Below, in pieces: positions 44,130 to 55,389 of a DNA stretch of 64,000 nt. Under the pieces are notes generated by a model. It searched no databases. It was not told the DNA's origin and worked only from the letters and a program-made list of their open reading frames with translations. Numbering within the stretch: position 1 is the stretch's first letter; each line of letters starts with the position of its first letter. Source of the DNA: Coniella vitis (Eukaryota > Ascomycota > Sordariomycetes > Diaporthales > Schizoparmaceae); NCBI GenBank assembly GCA_011317545.1, contig WUJK01000004.1, positions 992,001 through 1,056,000 on the forward strand, given 5' to 3'. The position numbers were made by a program, and so were the translations under genes.

Positions 44130-45346
44130 ATGAATCTCCTCTACTCGACCGTGAATAGTCTTCGCGACAAGTACACGCCCGTCACCAGCACGTCGACGTT
44201 CCGCAAGACGGGCCAAATCACACCCGACGAGTTCGTGGCCGCGGGCGACTACCTCGTCTTCAAGTTCCCGACGTGGTCGTGGGCCGACGCCGACGCCGAG
44301 GCCAAGCGCGTGAGCTACCTCCCCGCGGGCAAGCAGTTCCTGGTGACGCGCAACGTGCCGTGCCACCGCCGGCTGGATGCCGACTTTGCGGGCGACGCCG
44401 GCCACGAAGAGGCGATCGTCCACGAGGGCGAGGACTTTCGGAGCGGCGCGGCGGCCGGCGGCGACGACGATGGCTGGCTGCGGACGGGCGGCCTCGCAAG
44501 CAGCCAGCCGCTCAAGCTGCGCGAGATCCGCACGGTGGACGATGCCGGCAATGTCGGCGAGGGCCAGGTGGTCGACGACGACGACGACGAGATCCCCGAC
44601 ATGGAGGACGACGACGACGACGAGGCCATCATCTCGGATGCGCAGGCGGACGGGGGCAACAGGTAAGCATGTGCTGGCCACATTATATTTAAAAGTTACA
44701 AATAGCAATAACTAAATATTCCTGGCTTGCTTGCCGCTAACATCGCCAGTGGTCGGCGGACGTACACCCTCTACATCATGTACTCGCCCTACTACCGAAC
44801 GCCGCGCCTGTACATGTCGGGCTATGCGCCGAGCGGCCAGCCGCTGCAGCCGCAGCTCATGATGGAGGACATCATCGGCGACTACAAGGACAAGACGGTG
44901 ACGCTGGAAGACTTCCCCTTCTTTGCCAACAACATCAAGATGGCATCCGTGCACCCGTGCAAGCACGCCTCGGTCATGAAGACGCTGCTGGACCGGGCGG
45001 ATGCCGCGCTCAAGCTGCGGCGCGACAAGCTCAGGGCTGGGCAGCGGGTGGGCGCGGACAAGGGCATGCACGGGCTCGTCGACGAGATCAACAAGCTCGA
45101 CGTGTCGGGGGCGGCCGCTGGCACGGACAAGGGCAGCGGCGACGAGTGGGAAGACGTCAGCCAGGAAGTCGACGACAATGAGGTTGCGATACGGGTCGAC
45201 CAGTACCTGGTCGTCTTCTTAAAGGTAGGTTTCTCTTGTCGCTAGGCCTCGGAAGAATATCCTGCTGACCCACATGGTCCATGGACATGTAGTTCATTGC
45301 GAGCGTGACGCCGGGAATCGAACACGATTACACGATGGGCGTGTGA
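44130..45346 (+). CDS. ATG3: Autophagy E2-like conjugating enzyme Atg3
   Basis: Exons 44130-44662, 44750-45224 and 45293-45346, giving 353 aa. Intron 1 is 87 nt (GTAAGC, GCTAAC, CAG) and intron 2 is 68 nt (GTAGGT...TAG). It starts MNLLYSTVNSLRDKYTPV, the membrane-sensing amphipathic helix of Atg3. A flexible acidic region (runs of Asp around 157-170) separates this from the E2 core. The catalytic Cys is C248 in the VHPCKHASVM motif, and the C-terminus ends FIASVTPGIEHDYTMGV. Atg3 transfers Atg8 from Atg7 to phosphatidylethanolamine on the phagophore. An in-frame upstream ATG at 44001 exists, but it lies before the tandem repeats and would add unconserved sequence. A second copy of the last intron and exon follows (see repeat at 45210). 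Confidence 0.96.
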
Positions 45347-45519
45347 GGTTGTTATTTGGCGTTTTGTCGTCTTTTTAAAGGTAGGTTTCCCCCGATGGGG
45401 CCTCGGAAGAATATCCTGCTGACCCACATGGTCCATGGACATACAGTTCATTGCGAGCGTGACGCCGGGAATCGAACACGATTACACGATGGGCGTGTGA
45501 GGTTGTTGTTTGGCGTTTT
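45210..45519 (+). repeat. Tandem duplication of the ATG3 last intron and exon
   Basis: Unit 1 (45210-45365) holds the end of exon 2, intron 2 and exon 3. Unit 2 (45366-45519) repeats it almost exactly, including the donor AAAG|GTAGGT, the intron, an acceptor changed from ATGTAG to ATACAG, and an identical 51-bp coding exon ending in TGA. Either copy could serve as the terminal exon. Confidence 0.93.
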
Positions 45520-45520
45520 C

Positions 45521-45710
45521 AGGCCGGCTAGGACCCGATCACAGATGGTTTTTTATTTGGCGTTTTCAGGCCGGCCTGGGACCCGATTACAGATGATTTC
45601 TTATTTGGCGTTTTCAGGCCGCCTGAGACCCGATTACAGATGATTTCTTATTTGGCGTTCTCAGACCGGCCTGGGACCCGATTCACGATGGTTTTTAATT
45701 TGGCGTTCTC
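45521..45710 (+). repeat. 47-48 bp minisatellite, four copies, derived from the ATG3 3' end
   Basis: Units of AGGCCGGCCTGGGACCCGAT followed by TACAGATGATTTCTTATTTGGCGTTTTC, with a truncated fifth unit at 45711. The second half resembles the end of the duplicated ATG3 exon plus its downstream TTATTTGGCGTTTT. The array directly follows the duplicated exon. Confidence 0.9.
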
Positions 45711-46444
45711 AGACCGGATTAGGAACCACTTCTCTTCACACCTTCGAATTGTCAAACTGCATGTGCAAAGTGAAATGGAAACGTCTTGAGACTGCGTAGC
45801 CGCCATCATTCGTGCACAAGACAAACCATGGCTTCTTGAGAGGATCGAATGTGCAAGGACGTCAAAGCATGGTCGTACACAAACAGAATACCCATCTCAC
45901 GGTAGACACACTCCGCAAATCATTCGAGATGGCATCCACTCACTTGGCCCAGACCGTCATCTCGCCTCCTCCATGGGGATAGTGCTTCATCTCGCGCCTC
46001 CCGCCAGTGCGGTGCAGCGTCCCGGGTTAGGGTTTGCAGTCGCTGTCCTACGTACTATGTACGTACCGTAAAGTTGCGGGGCTGATGGGTCATGCTGCTA
46101 ATGAGCCCCTGACGTGACCAGGCCGCGAGATAGAGGGCAGCTACCTTGGGAATTCTGTCAACACACATAGCAATGCGCCGCAGCAGATACACCTTGCCGC
46201 TGCTGACGACGTCCCCAGCCTTGGCATAAGGACCAGCCTCGGCCATTGATACCATTGACGTCCCCCGTTTCGTCCGCCTGCTTCCACCACTGCGTTCCAA
46301 GTGCCCAGAACTCGTGTGTAGCCAAGGTGCCAGGCCTGGACCGCCAAAAAGATGGCAACGATTCGGAGTTTGGACCATACCAAGTGCATTGAATCCCGCT
46401 CTGCGCAACGTGCGGCAAAATGCTAATTCTCCTTCTCGTGGCAG
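45711..46444. other. Region upstream of SLA2
   Basis: No separate gene is supported. It must hold the SLA2 promoter and its very short first coding exon. One candidate is ATG at 46057 with donor CC|GTAAAG at 46067/46068, which would join in frame to 46445. It is weak because the resulting N-terminus (MYVP) is not the usual one. Confidence 0.45.
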
Positions 46445-49400
46445 GTCCGAAACCGAACTGGCCATCAACATCAAGAAGGCGACGAGCCCCGACGAGTCGG
46501 CGCCCAAGCGTAAACATGTGCGAAGCTGTATTGTCTATACGTGGGACCACAAGTCCGGCCAGTCCTTCTGGGCCGGTCTGAAAGTGTGCGTACATGTCTT
46601 TATCCGGCTGGAGTGTTGCCTTTCCTTGCAAGCTGAGAGCTGACGCCGGCTGGCGCGAGCCCATGCTGATAACCCTTGACCAAAAGGCTGTCGAATGTTG
46701 TGATCCCAGAGTGCTGACAATCTCGCCCGCGCACACAGACAACCCATTCTTGCCGACGAAGTCCAGACGTTCAAAGCCCTCATCACAATCCACAAGGTCC
46801 TGCAAGAAGGCCACCCACATGTCATCCGAGAAGCGCTGGCCAACCGAGGATGGATAGAAAGTCTGAACCGAGGGATGGCCGGCGAGGGCATGCGCGGCTA
46901 TGGCCCGCTGATCAGAGAATACGTCTACTTCCTGCTCGCCAAGCTCTCCTTCCACCAACAGCACCCCGAGTTCAACGGAACCTTCGAGTACGAGGAGTAC
47001 CTGAGCCTCAAGGCCATCAACGACCCGAACGAGGGCTACGAGACCATCACAGATCTCATGACGCTGCAGGACAAGATTGACCAGTTCCAGAAACTCATCT
47101 TCTCGCATTTCCGCAACGTCGGCAACAACGAGTGCAGAATATCGGCACTGGTGCCGCTGGTCGCAGAGAGCTACGGCATCTACAAGTTCATTACGAGCAT
47201 GTTGCGGGCCATGCACTCCATGACGGGCGACACAGAGGCGCTGGAGCCGCTGCGCTCCCGGTATGACGCGCAACACTACCGGCTCGTCAAGTTCTACTAC
47301 GAGTGCTCGAACCTGCGATACCTGACCAGCCTGGTCACGATCCCGAAGCTGCCGCAGGACCCCCCGAACCTGCTTGCCGAGGACGAGAATGCCCCCAAGC
47401 TGCCCGCCCGGCCCAAGCAAGAGATTGAGCGCGCGCCGACGCCGCCGCGCCAGCCCAAGGCAGAGGAGCCCGACGAGATTTCCGAGTTTTGGAAGAGCGA
47501 GCTCGAGCGCCAGAACCGCGAGTACGAGGAGCAGCAGCGCGTCCTGGAGGCACAGCAACTGGCGCAGCAGCAGGCGCAGCAACAAGCCGCGCTCCAGGCG
47601 CAGCGGGACTTTGAGGAGCAGCAGCGCCGCCTCGCAGAACAGCAAATGCTGCAGGCAGAAGCGCTCCGCGCCCAACAGGCGCAGTCTCTAACGCAAGGCC
47701 GCCTGGCTGAGCTGGAACAAGAAAACCTCAACGCGCGCGCCCAATACGAGCGCGACCAGCTCATGCTCCAGCAGTATGACCAGCGCGTCAAGAATCTAGA
47801 AGGCGAGCTCCAGCAGCTGCAAAACAACTACGGACAGCAAATTGCCAGCAAGGATGACCAGATCCGGGCGCTGCAAGAACAGGTCAACACCTGGCGGACA
47901 AAGTACGAAGCCCTGGCCAAGCTCTACTCGCAGCTGCGGCACGAGCACCTGGACCTCTTGCAAAAGTTCAAGTCGGTGCAGCTGAAAGCAGCATCGGCCC
48001 AAGAGGCGATTGACCGGCGCGAGAAACTGGAGCGCGAAATCAAGACCAAGAACCTCGAACTGGCAGACATGATTCGCGAGAGAGACCGGGCGCTGCACGA
48101 AAAGGACCGCCTCCACGGCGCCAACAAGGACGAGGTGGAGAAGCTGAAGCGCGAGCTACGCATGGCGCTCGACCGCGCCGACAACGTGGAACGCAGCAAG
48201 GGCAACGAGCTGTCCACCATGCTGGCGCGGTACAACCGCGAAATGGCCGACCTGGAGGAGGCGCTGCGCAACAAGAGCCGTGCGCTCGACGAGGCCCAGG
48301 ACAAGATGCGCACCGGCGGGTCGGACCTCGAGATGCTGCTGCGCGAAAAGGAAGAAGAGCTCGAGGTCTACAAGGCGGGCATGGACCAAGCCCTCGTGGA
48401 GCTCAACGAGCTGAAGCTGCACCAAGGCGACACCGACAACGTCATGGACGGGCAGATCGACGCGCTCATCCTGGCCAACCTCGACAAGATCCATGAAATC
48501 ATCGACTCGGTGCTGCAGAGCGGTGTCGCGCGCGTCGACGATGCCATGTACGAGCTCGACTCGACCATGCAGGCGGGCAACCAGAATGCATCCCCGTCGT
48601 ACGTGCTCTCCCAAATCGAGAAGGCGTCCGCCAGCGCCGTCGAGTTTGCGACAGCCTTCAACAACTTCATTGCGGACGGGCCGAACGCAGCCTATGCGGA
48701 TCTCATCAAGGCCATCAATGTCTACGCGAGCTCGATTGCGGATGTCTGCAACAACACAAAGGGCCTCACCCGTCTGGCCACGGACGACAAGAAGAGCGAC
48801 TCTCTGCTCAACGGCGCCCGCCAGTCTGCCCAGTCGACAGTCAAGTTCTTCCGCGGCCTGCAGAGCTTCCGCCTGGAAGGCATGGACCCCATGCAAAAGA
48901 CGGACGTGGTGGTCAACAGCATGAACGATGTGCAGCTGAACCTGCAGAGGCTGAACAAGCTGGTCGAGACGTTTGCACCCGGCTTCGGCAAGCTCGCAAG
49001 CAAGGGCGACCTGGGCGAGCTCGTCGAGTCGGAGCTGAGCAAGGCGGCCGACGCCATTGCTGCTGCTGCTGCCCGTCTCGCCAAGCTCAGGAACAAGCCT
49101 CGGGATGGCTACTCTACGTACGAGCTCAAAGTCCACGACTCGATTCTCGACGCCGCTCTGGCCATCACCGACGCCATTGCCCGGCTGATCAAGGCCGCAA
49201 GCGCCACCCAGGAAGAGATTGTGCAGGCCGGCCGCGGCTCCTCCTCCCGGACGGCCTTTTACAAGAAGAACAACCGCTGGACCGAAGGTCTCATTTCCGC
49301 AGCCAAGGCCGTTGCTACGTCGACCAACACCTTGATTGAGACGGCCGATGGTGTCCTGTCCGGCCGCAACAGCCCCGAGCAGCTGATTGTGGCGTCCAAC

Positions 49401-49811
49401 GACGTGGCCGCCTCGACGGCGCAGCTTGTGGCCGCCTCGCGCGTCAAGGCTGGCTTCATGAGCAAGAACCAGGAGAATCTGGAGCAGGCGTCCAAGGCCG
49501 TCGGCGCGGCCTGCCGTGCGCTGGTGCGGCAGGTGCAGGCCATGATCAAGGACCGCATGGGCGACGAGGACCAAGTGGACTATGCCAAGCTTGGCGCGCA
49601 CGAGTTCAAGGTGCGGGAAATGGAGCAACAGGTTAGTATTTTTGGTTTTCCCTTTCTCTCCCTTTTGCCACAAAGATTGGCTTCCATATAGAATCTATAA
49701 CTGAATCTTTTCCACTAAACACAGGTCGAAATTCTGCAACTCGAGAATGCTCTTGGAGCTGCCCGCCGTCGGCTGGGTGAGATGCGCAAGATCTCTTACC
49801 AGGAAGACTAA
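46445..49811 (+). CDS. SLA2: Sla2/End4 (HIP1R-like) endocytic actin adaptor, first exon not resolved
   Basis: Visible exons: 46445-46585, 46739-49631 and 49725-49811, about 1040 aa. Junctions are AAA-GT|A CAA and CAG|GTC. Only the first few residues are missing. The N-terminus is an ANTH domain (SETELAINIKKATSPDE, KRKHVRSCIVYTWDH, DEVQTFKALITIHKVLQEGHP), which binds PI(4,5)P2 and clathrin-coat partners. A long Gln/Glu-rich coiled coil follows (about 47500-48400). The C-terminal third is the THATCH/I-LWEQ actin-binding module, ending LGEMRKISYQED. Sla2 couples the endocytic coat to actin. In Pezizomycotina it is a classic flank of the MAT locus, and here it faces MAT1-1-1 across 3.8 kb. Confidence 0.95.
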
Positions 49812-52800
49812 GCAAAAGTCTCCTATATATGTGGATAGGTGTGGCTGGTTGGACTCTTATTACAAAATGGCAGAATAACCAAAGCAAGCAAACGTGCATT
49901 CAAACACTACAATTGACCAGCAAGTCGATGAGTGGCAGGAAATCAAGCATGTCAATTACAAAATATGATAGGCAAAAGAAATTGCTCGCTTTTGGGTATG
50001 ATTTGCTTGCTTCCTTTTGAAACCTAGGAAAACGTGATGACTTGACGCAAGAGTTTTGTCAAATCCTGCTCATCCGCGCATGCCCATGCATCTTATGTGA
50101 TTGCGAGCCTCGTCTTGTGGGCACAAGTATGCAAGGCAGAGTGCTAACTTGTTGCTCAGCATTCTTCAGGTTTCTCGGTATTTCCCCTTACACTTTGTGG
50201 CCTTGTGTTATTCATGTGCGTCAAGTCAACGTTGCAGCTGAGCCTGAGCATGGTGAGCACAAGGTTATGAGATCGTGTATACACCAGATTCACACTGGCC
50301 TTAAAGGTTTACGACCAATGAGGCCAGCAGTCATCATATATCCATCCGCACGACCCAAACTCTTGGGCCTCCAAGCAGCCAGCCTGAGCTTCCCAAGGGC
50401 CCAGGGGTGGGATGCGCACCTGCCTGATCGGCACTTGTTCGTCAAGCAGATAGAACGGCAACAGCATTACTTCCTCGATATCTGCTTTCTGTGTGTTCTC
50501 TGCTTCATCTCTCGCTCTCGTTCTCGCTAGCTGTGCGTCATTCTGCAGATCATCTACATGGTACCTTGTCTCAAATCTAGGTGCTTGCAACGCGTTCCAT
50601 CGACCTCTTTGATGTATCTGGGATGTGCGCCTGCCAAACCAAAAGGGGAAGAAACGACGCTGTGCGTCAAAAGCCTACCTCAACTTTTGAGTTCGCTTCC
50701 TTCCCCCAAATTCTCACACAAAAGCCCACGTGCAAAAAGTACCCGCGGGGCAAACGGCACGGCTTCAAATTCAGGCCATCTCCCCCCGGCTACCCGATGG
50801 TAGAACTCCTTGTTTCTTAGCTTGGAAACTTTGCCCATAGCGCCAAGCTTATCTGGATTTATCTCCACGGCTTTTGGGAAGACGTACCCTGGGAGAAAAC
50901 ATCGTGCTCAGCAAGTTGTTTCTTTTGAACATCTTGGGTGTTTTTTGGCAGGACCCCTGGATGTCATGTGTACGGTCAGTCCAAACCAAAAGGCCAAAAG
51001 GGAGAGAGGAAGGCCACGCTAAAACAAACCTTCTTGCCACCAAATTTCCCCAAGTCTCAATATTGCCCGCCACCACCTGCTTTGGCGAAAAAAGGCAAAA
51101 AGTGATATCGCAGAAAGACAAGACCCACATATGATGGTGGGGGGGATCTGATATCACACGTGGCAAAAGCCCCCTTTGGAGTTTTGCTCCAGACTCACCC
51201 AACGCTTTTAAAAAGGTCGTGAGAACTCCAGAAGGGTCTTTTTCGTGAGGGGAGGGGGGTTCCAGACCGCTGAAAAGTGTCGTCGCCTTGGAGGGGGAAC
51301 GCACAAAAGCCGTTGGAGTCATGCCTTTTTTTCTGGGGAGGCATGGTGTAGAGTCAAAGACCTGTGTGGGAATGCAGAATGGCTGGTTTTTCTGAAGCGA
51401 CAAAGAGGCTACGATATCGTGGGAGAACGTAGAGCCAGAAAACCTGTTCCCAAAAGGCTCAATACAGGCTTACTAGGTCTGCAGGTCTGCAAAACCAAGT
51501 ATGATAGATGATGGCTCGATCAGACAGCGCCTGAGCATACATGGCAACAACCCCTCGACCCCGGTAAGGCTGACCGGGTGGCGGAGCCGTGATGCCCACA
51601 AAGATCCAGGCAAAGCCAGGGACTGATTCACTAGTTGGACAGAAACACAGCATCTGCATTCATCATGTCAACTATCCTCTCTCTGCAGAGAGGTGAGACA
51701 TGATGGCCGGGTCGCTTTCCCGAGACTTGGCGAGAGGTCAAAGCCGCCGCCGTATTCCCGCGAGCAAGGATGATCCGTTTGCTGGTCCGGAGCATACTAT
51801 GTATATGGAGTAGCTGCATGCTTCAAACACGAGGTGTCTTGGTGGCAGAAGAAGCACAGAGAGGCGAAAAGGTGCAGGAAAACAAGCCCTTTCAAACGGA
51901 TTCTGTGGTACATGTCATTGCTCGATCGTAGCTCACGCGGTTGGGGGGGCGGGGGAGAAGACATGACGGGGATACGTGGGGGGCTTTGTCCATTCCCCCC
52001 AAGAGCAAACGGCTTACCCGACAACGCCATTGGCTGGAGAGTATGCCCAACAGGCACAAGGAGACGACGACTCTGGACTGGCAGACAGGGTCCCTTCCGA
52101 GACGCTTGCAGTGGCGCTGATCCACAAGCGCGGTACTTTCGTGCAGATGTGTCACATCACTGTATATTGGGTTGTGAAAACGACGTGGACCCTCGTCAGG
52201 GCGATGGCTTGTTGGTCGTGACCGGTCTCCTGTAGGTCCGACAGCCATTGCACGCACGAGCTGGAGAAGCAATGCCATCAAGAGCAAACGTGCATCTGTG
52301 CTCAAGGCACGATGATGTTGGTTGGTGCGCGCATGACGACATGGCAGCAAGGAACGGACGCACACATGATGAGGGAAAAGGAACGCGTGCATGCAAAGCA
52401 GCAATACGCGATCCCGCAGTCGGTGTTGAGGATGCTTCTGACGGTCCGGTCGTGGGCTGCTGGCTCTCGTGCTACCATTCTCGGTCAGTGTCAAGGTCGC
52501 CAAAGTACAAACACAGGTCAGACCCTACGGCCTCGTGTCAAAGGAAAAGGCCTTGTTCCTCCAGTCAGTCCACTCGAGGTCCCAAGACCAAAGTCGCGCC
52601 GCGCTTGTCCGTGACGCAGCCGGGCGGCAGGCAGTCCAAAAGGCAAAAAGAAACAAACAAGACAAACGGAGAGGGCCCAGCCAGCGGGGTAAATGACCAG
52701 TACCTTGCTGGGACATGCCGGCTGTGGCAGGCAGGGCATCGATGGGCGAGCAAACACGCGTCTTTCATAACCAAGTCGTGTTTTGTTTGCTTCTGGTCGC

Positions 52801-53597
52801 AACAGCATTTCAAATGACCCCCCCCCCCCCGAGATCCATCAAATGTTCAACGATCTGTGGAGACTACTAACACAGTCGATCCCACAAATGCAACCTTAAT
52901 GACTGCCCAGTTAATTGCTCCGCTCTTTTTGCTCCATAGTCACACGCACCCCGAAGCCGATTGGGTCCCTTCCGTGCGACCATGATTCCGGGGGCCGGCT
53001 TGTCCCGCGGTCCCATCCGCCTGCATGCTCTATCCCTGCATTCTTCAGCCGCATATCAACCTCACTCTCGAAAAGGTCACGCCCGTGCCGCTCCAACAAA
53101 GAACGGGAATCCAAGACACCCGCCTCAGATCCTTGAAATAAGCCAGGTCGGCTGCCGGGGTGGCTGCTGTCGAATTGTTTGGGGCACTAAGTGAGAGAAG
53201 AAAAAAAAAGAAAAGAGACACTGTGGCGACCATTGGACGTAAGAGAGACGCCAATGATTTGAGGCAGTCCATCCCATCGCCGTAGGTATTGCATCGCACA
53301 GTCATCGAAATCTCATTAGCCTTGGTGTTGCCATTGATCTTCATGATTCTATGCTATGTGTCTGTCCTACCCACGCATAAAGAATACCAAGGAGTCGCGG
53401 CCATCTCGAGTGGACAATGCGTGGAGCACACCCAGACCTTGCAACAAATCCAGCCTGCTGCAGCAATGTAGGGTCACTGTCCGGTATGAAATCGCATGTG
53501 GACATGCAAGAGCTTCCTTCGACTTCAATCTTCCCTTCAAAAACCATTCCCTTGACAAACTTGCTTGTATCAGGCTACTTGCGTAATACTATCTCTG
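49812..53597. other. Gene-free gap between SLA2 and MAT1-1-1
   Basis: 3.8 kb with normal base composition. Open frames are short, conflicting and unlike known proteins; the longest (50849-51403, minus, 184 aa) shows no recognisable domain. One poly-C run is at about 52818-52831. One end of the MAT1-1 idiomorph probably lies within or near this stretch, but a single idiomorph cannot show where. Confidence 0.6.
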
Positions 53598-54809
53598 CTA
53601 CTGCAGGACGAAAGGCTCGACTCCATCATCGAAGACAAGAGGCACAAGGTAGTTTTCCATATCAAACTCATCGCCCTTACCATTGGCTATTATAATCAGT
53701 GTTAGTATCATCTCTTATATGCAGTAGGTTCCAGAGTACGTACCGGCCTCCCAGTCACGTTCATTGGTTTGGCCAGTGAGACCATCCCAAATGTTTGGCT
53801 GGTCGAGGTCGTAGATCCTAGTGCACTGTTCGAACATGACAGGGTCGATCGAACCATCAGTAGGTTGAGCATGGTGAACGGTGGTCGTGTCCCAATTGAA
53901 TCGGCGCTGAGTCTGCGGGCCGCTAGAAAGCACCAATGACTGATCAAAGTTGGTAACGTCCTCCACATCGACGATGTTGACGCCATTGTCAAAAATCATG
54001 CTGTTGGGTTCAAATTGTAGCATTTCCGCAAAGCTGGCCACTGGATTATAGTTCAACTGGTCTGTGAATTCAGAAAATTCGCGACCAGGTCGAGCCAGTG
54101 TCTCGTCGTTTGTGGAAAAGTCTTGAGTGGCATTGAAGTTCAGGACGTGTTGTCGATGGTCGATGATCTGTGCAAGCAGTTGCCGAGGCTTCTCCACAGG
54201 TAAACCACGTTCAATCAACCTGCGAAGGAGCTCGACATCACCAATGGCAAAGGGAGCACGAATAGCGCCTGCAGCAGGAGGTGCAGTTTGAAAAAGTTGA
54301 GCTGTGCCATCGGGTGCGCGGACAAGAATACAATTGTAAAGTTGCAGCCAAGCGTGAGGATCGACAAGGTTACAGACGCTTGTGGCACCGACCAAATACT
54401 GGTCAAGAAGGCGGTAATTGGAGTTGTCACGTATAAACGTCCAGACTCTGGCGATGACTGACCAGACGTTCTTGTGTTGTTCATATCCCCACATGGAACG
54501 GATGAAGCGGGATCGCTCCGACTGCTTCCAATCAGGGAAGATTGGGCTCATCATAGCTGTAAGTTATCGTTAATATGATGTGACAATAATTAACAGACCG
54601 GTTAGAGACTTACATCGAAACATGACGAATGAATTCACTGCTTTCTTGAGGGCGACGCCCTTCGAGCGAGCCTGCGTTGCTTTGGCTCTGTTGGAAACAC
54701 GCGTCTTTGAAATGCTTCCTGTGACCTGGGTCGTGACGGGGCCATGAATGAATCTGTCCATGGCTGCAGACATGGTGGGCAGATTCTGGTGCGGATCGGC
54801 GGCCGACAT
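53598..54809 (-). CDS. MAT1-1-1: Mating-type protein MAT1-1-1 (alpha-box)
   Basis: Three exons: 54809-54614, 54556-53744 and 53686-53598, giving 365 aa. Intron 1 (57 nt, GTAAGT...ACAG) interrupts the alpha box right after KKAVNSFVMFR, a conserved position in the family. Intron 2 (57 nt, GTACGT, ACTAAC, TAG) precedes a short last exon reading ANGKGDEFDMENYLVPLV. The alpha-domain runs from about residue 55 to 105: KKAVNSFVMFRS, PIFPDWKQSERSRFIRSMW, KNVWSVIARVWTFIRD. The protein is the master transcription factor of MAT1-1 identity and acts in the nucleus on pheromone and receptor genes. It is transcribed divergently from MAT1-1-2. Three Met codons lie near the start; the first was used. Confidence 0.95.
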
Positions 54810-55389
54810 TTGGGCGGTGGAGTGGTAAGAAGGAAGGTAAAGTGTGGAAAAATGACGAATATGTAGAGAATCAGAATGATAAGTTGCAGCACATAGAATC
54901 GTAATAAAGGATTTCGGTCTTATAAAGACCTGCGAAAATGGAGAAAGGACAAAAAGTTGGGGTACAGCTGGGGCTGGTTATAAAGGCGAGAAAGTGGAGC
55001 CTTGAAGGCGGTAGGTGCTGGCCGCAGCAACAATACCAAGGCACAATACCAAGGCACAATACCAAGGCACAATACTAAGGCACAATATTGTGGTCAAATT
55101 CCAGGCACAAAACGAAGTCACAAAACTGAGTCACAAAATACGCACTATTATGTGGGCAAGCAAAATCTCAAATGACAAATAACAGGTATATGATAGCCTA
55201 ACAAAGCAGTCTGACATTGCATTTCCGCAGCTCAAGCAAATCTAAAGAGAATCCGCCATCCCTCGTGAGCCGTTCTTCACAACCTTACTCTTCGCGCCTT
55301 TTTAATATCAGGGTGCGGCCTTCAGCCTGTTTTATCATATTCTCAATCTCCGAACCACTCGCCTCTCGCGGACAACCAGATCGCCTAAG
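54810..55389. promoter_or_regulatory. Divergent promoter MAT1-1-1/MAT1-1-2
   Basis: 580 bp between divergent start codons, including a 13-bp tandem array (55031-55088). Shared regulation is inferred from the arrangement. Confidence 0.6.
55031..55088. repeat. 13-bp CAATACCAAGGCA tandem repeat in the MAT promoter
   Basis: Four near-perfect units (the fourth has CAATACT), followed by CAATATTG and then by spaced GGCACAAAA, GTCACAAAA and GTCACAAAA relatives to about 55139. The recurring core is CACAAT/CACAAA. Confidence 0.9.

Noticed and set aside
45460..45490. tRNA-like GGGAATCGAACACGATT sequence
   Set aside because: It codes PGIEHDY in the duplicated ATG3 exon; no tRNA fold extends from it.
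46158..47675. 505-aa minus-strand open frame
   Set aside because: Antisense of SLA2 and crosses its intron; Leu-rich by mirror of Gln/Glu codons.
48156..49673. 505-aa minus-strand open frame
   Set aside because: Antisense of the SLA2 coiled coil and THATCH region; no domain recognisable.
50849..51403. 184-aa minus-strand ORF between SLA2 and MAT1-1-1
   Set aside because: No domain, no splice-supported extension, and overlapping open frames on the other strand are equally good; kept as non-coding.
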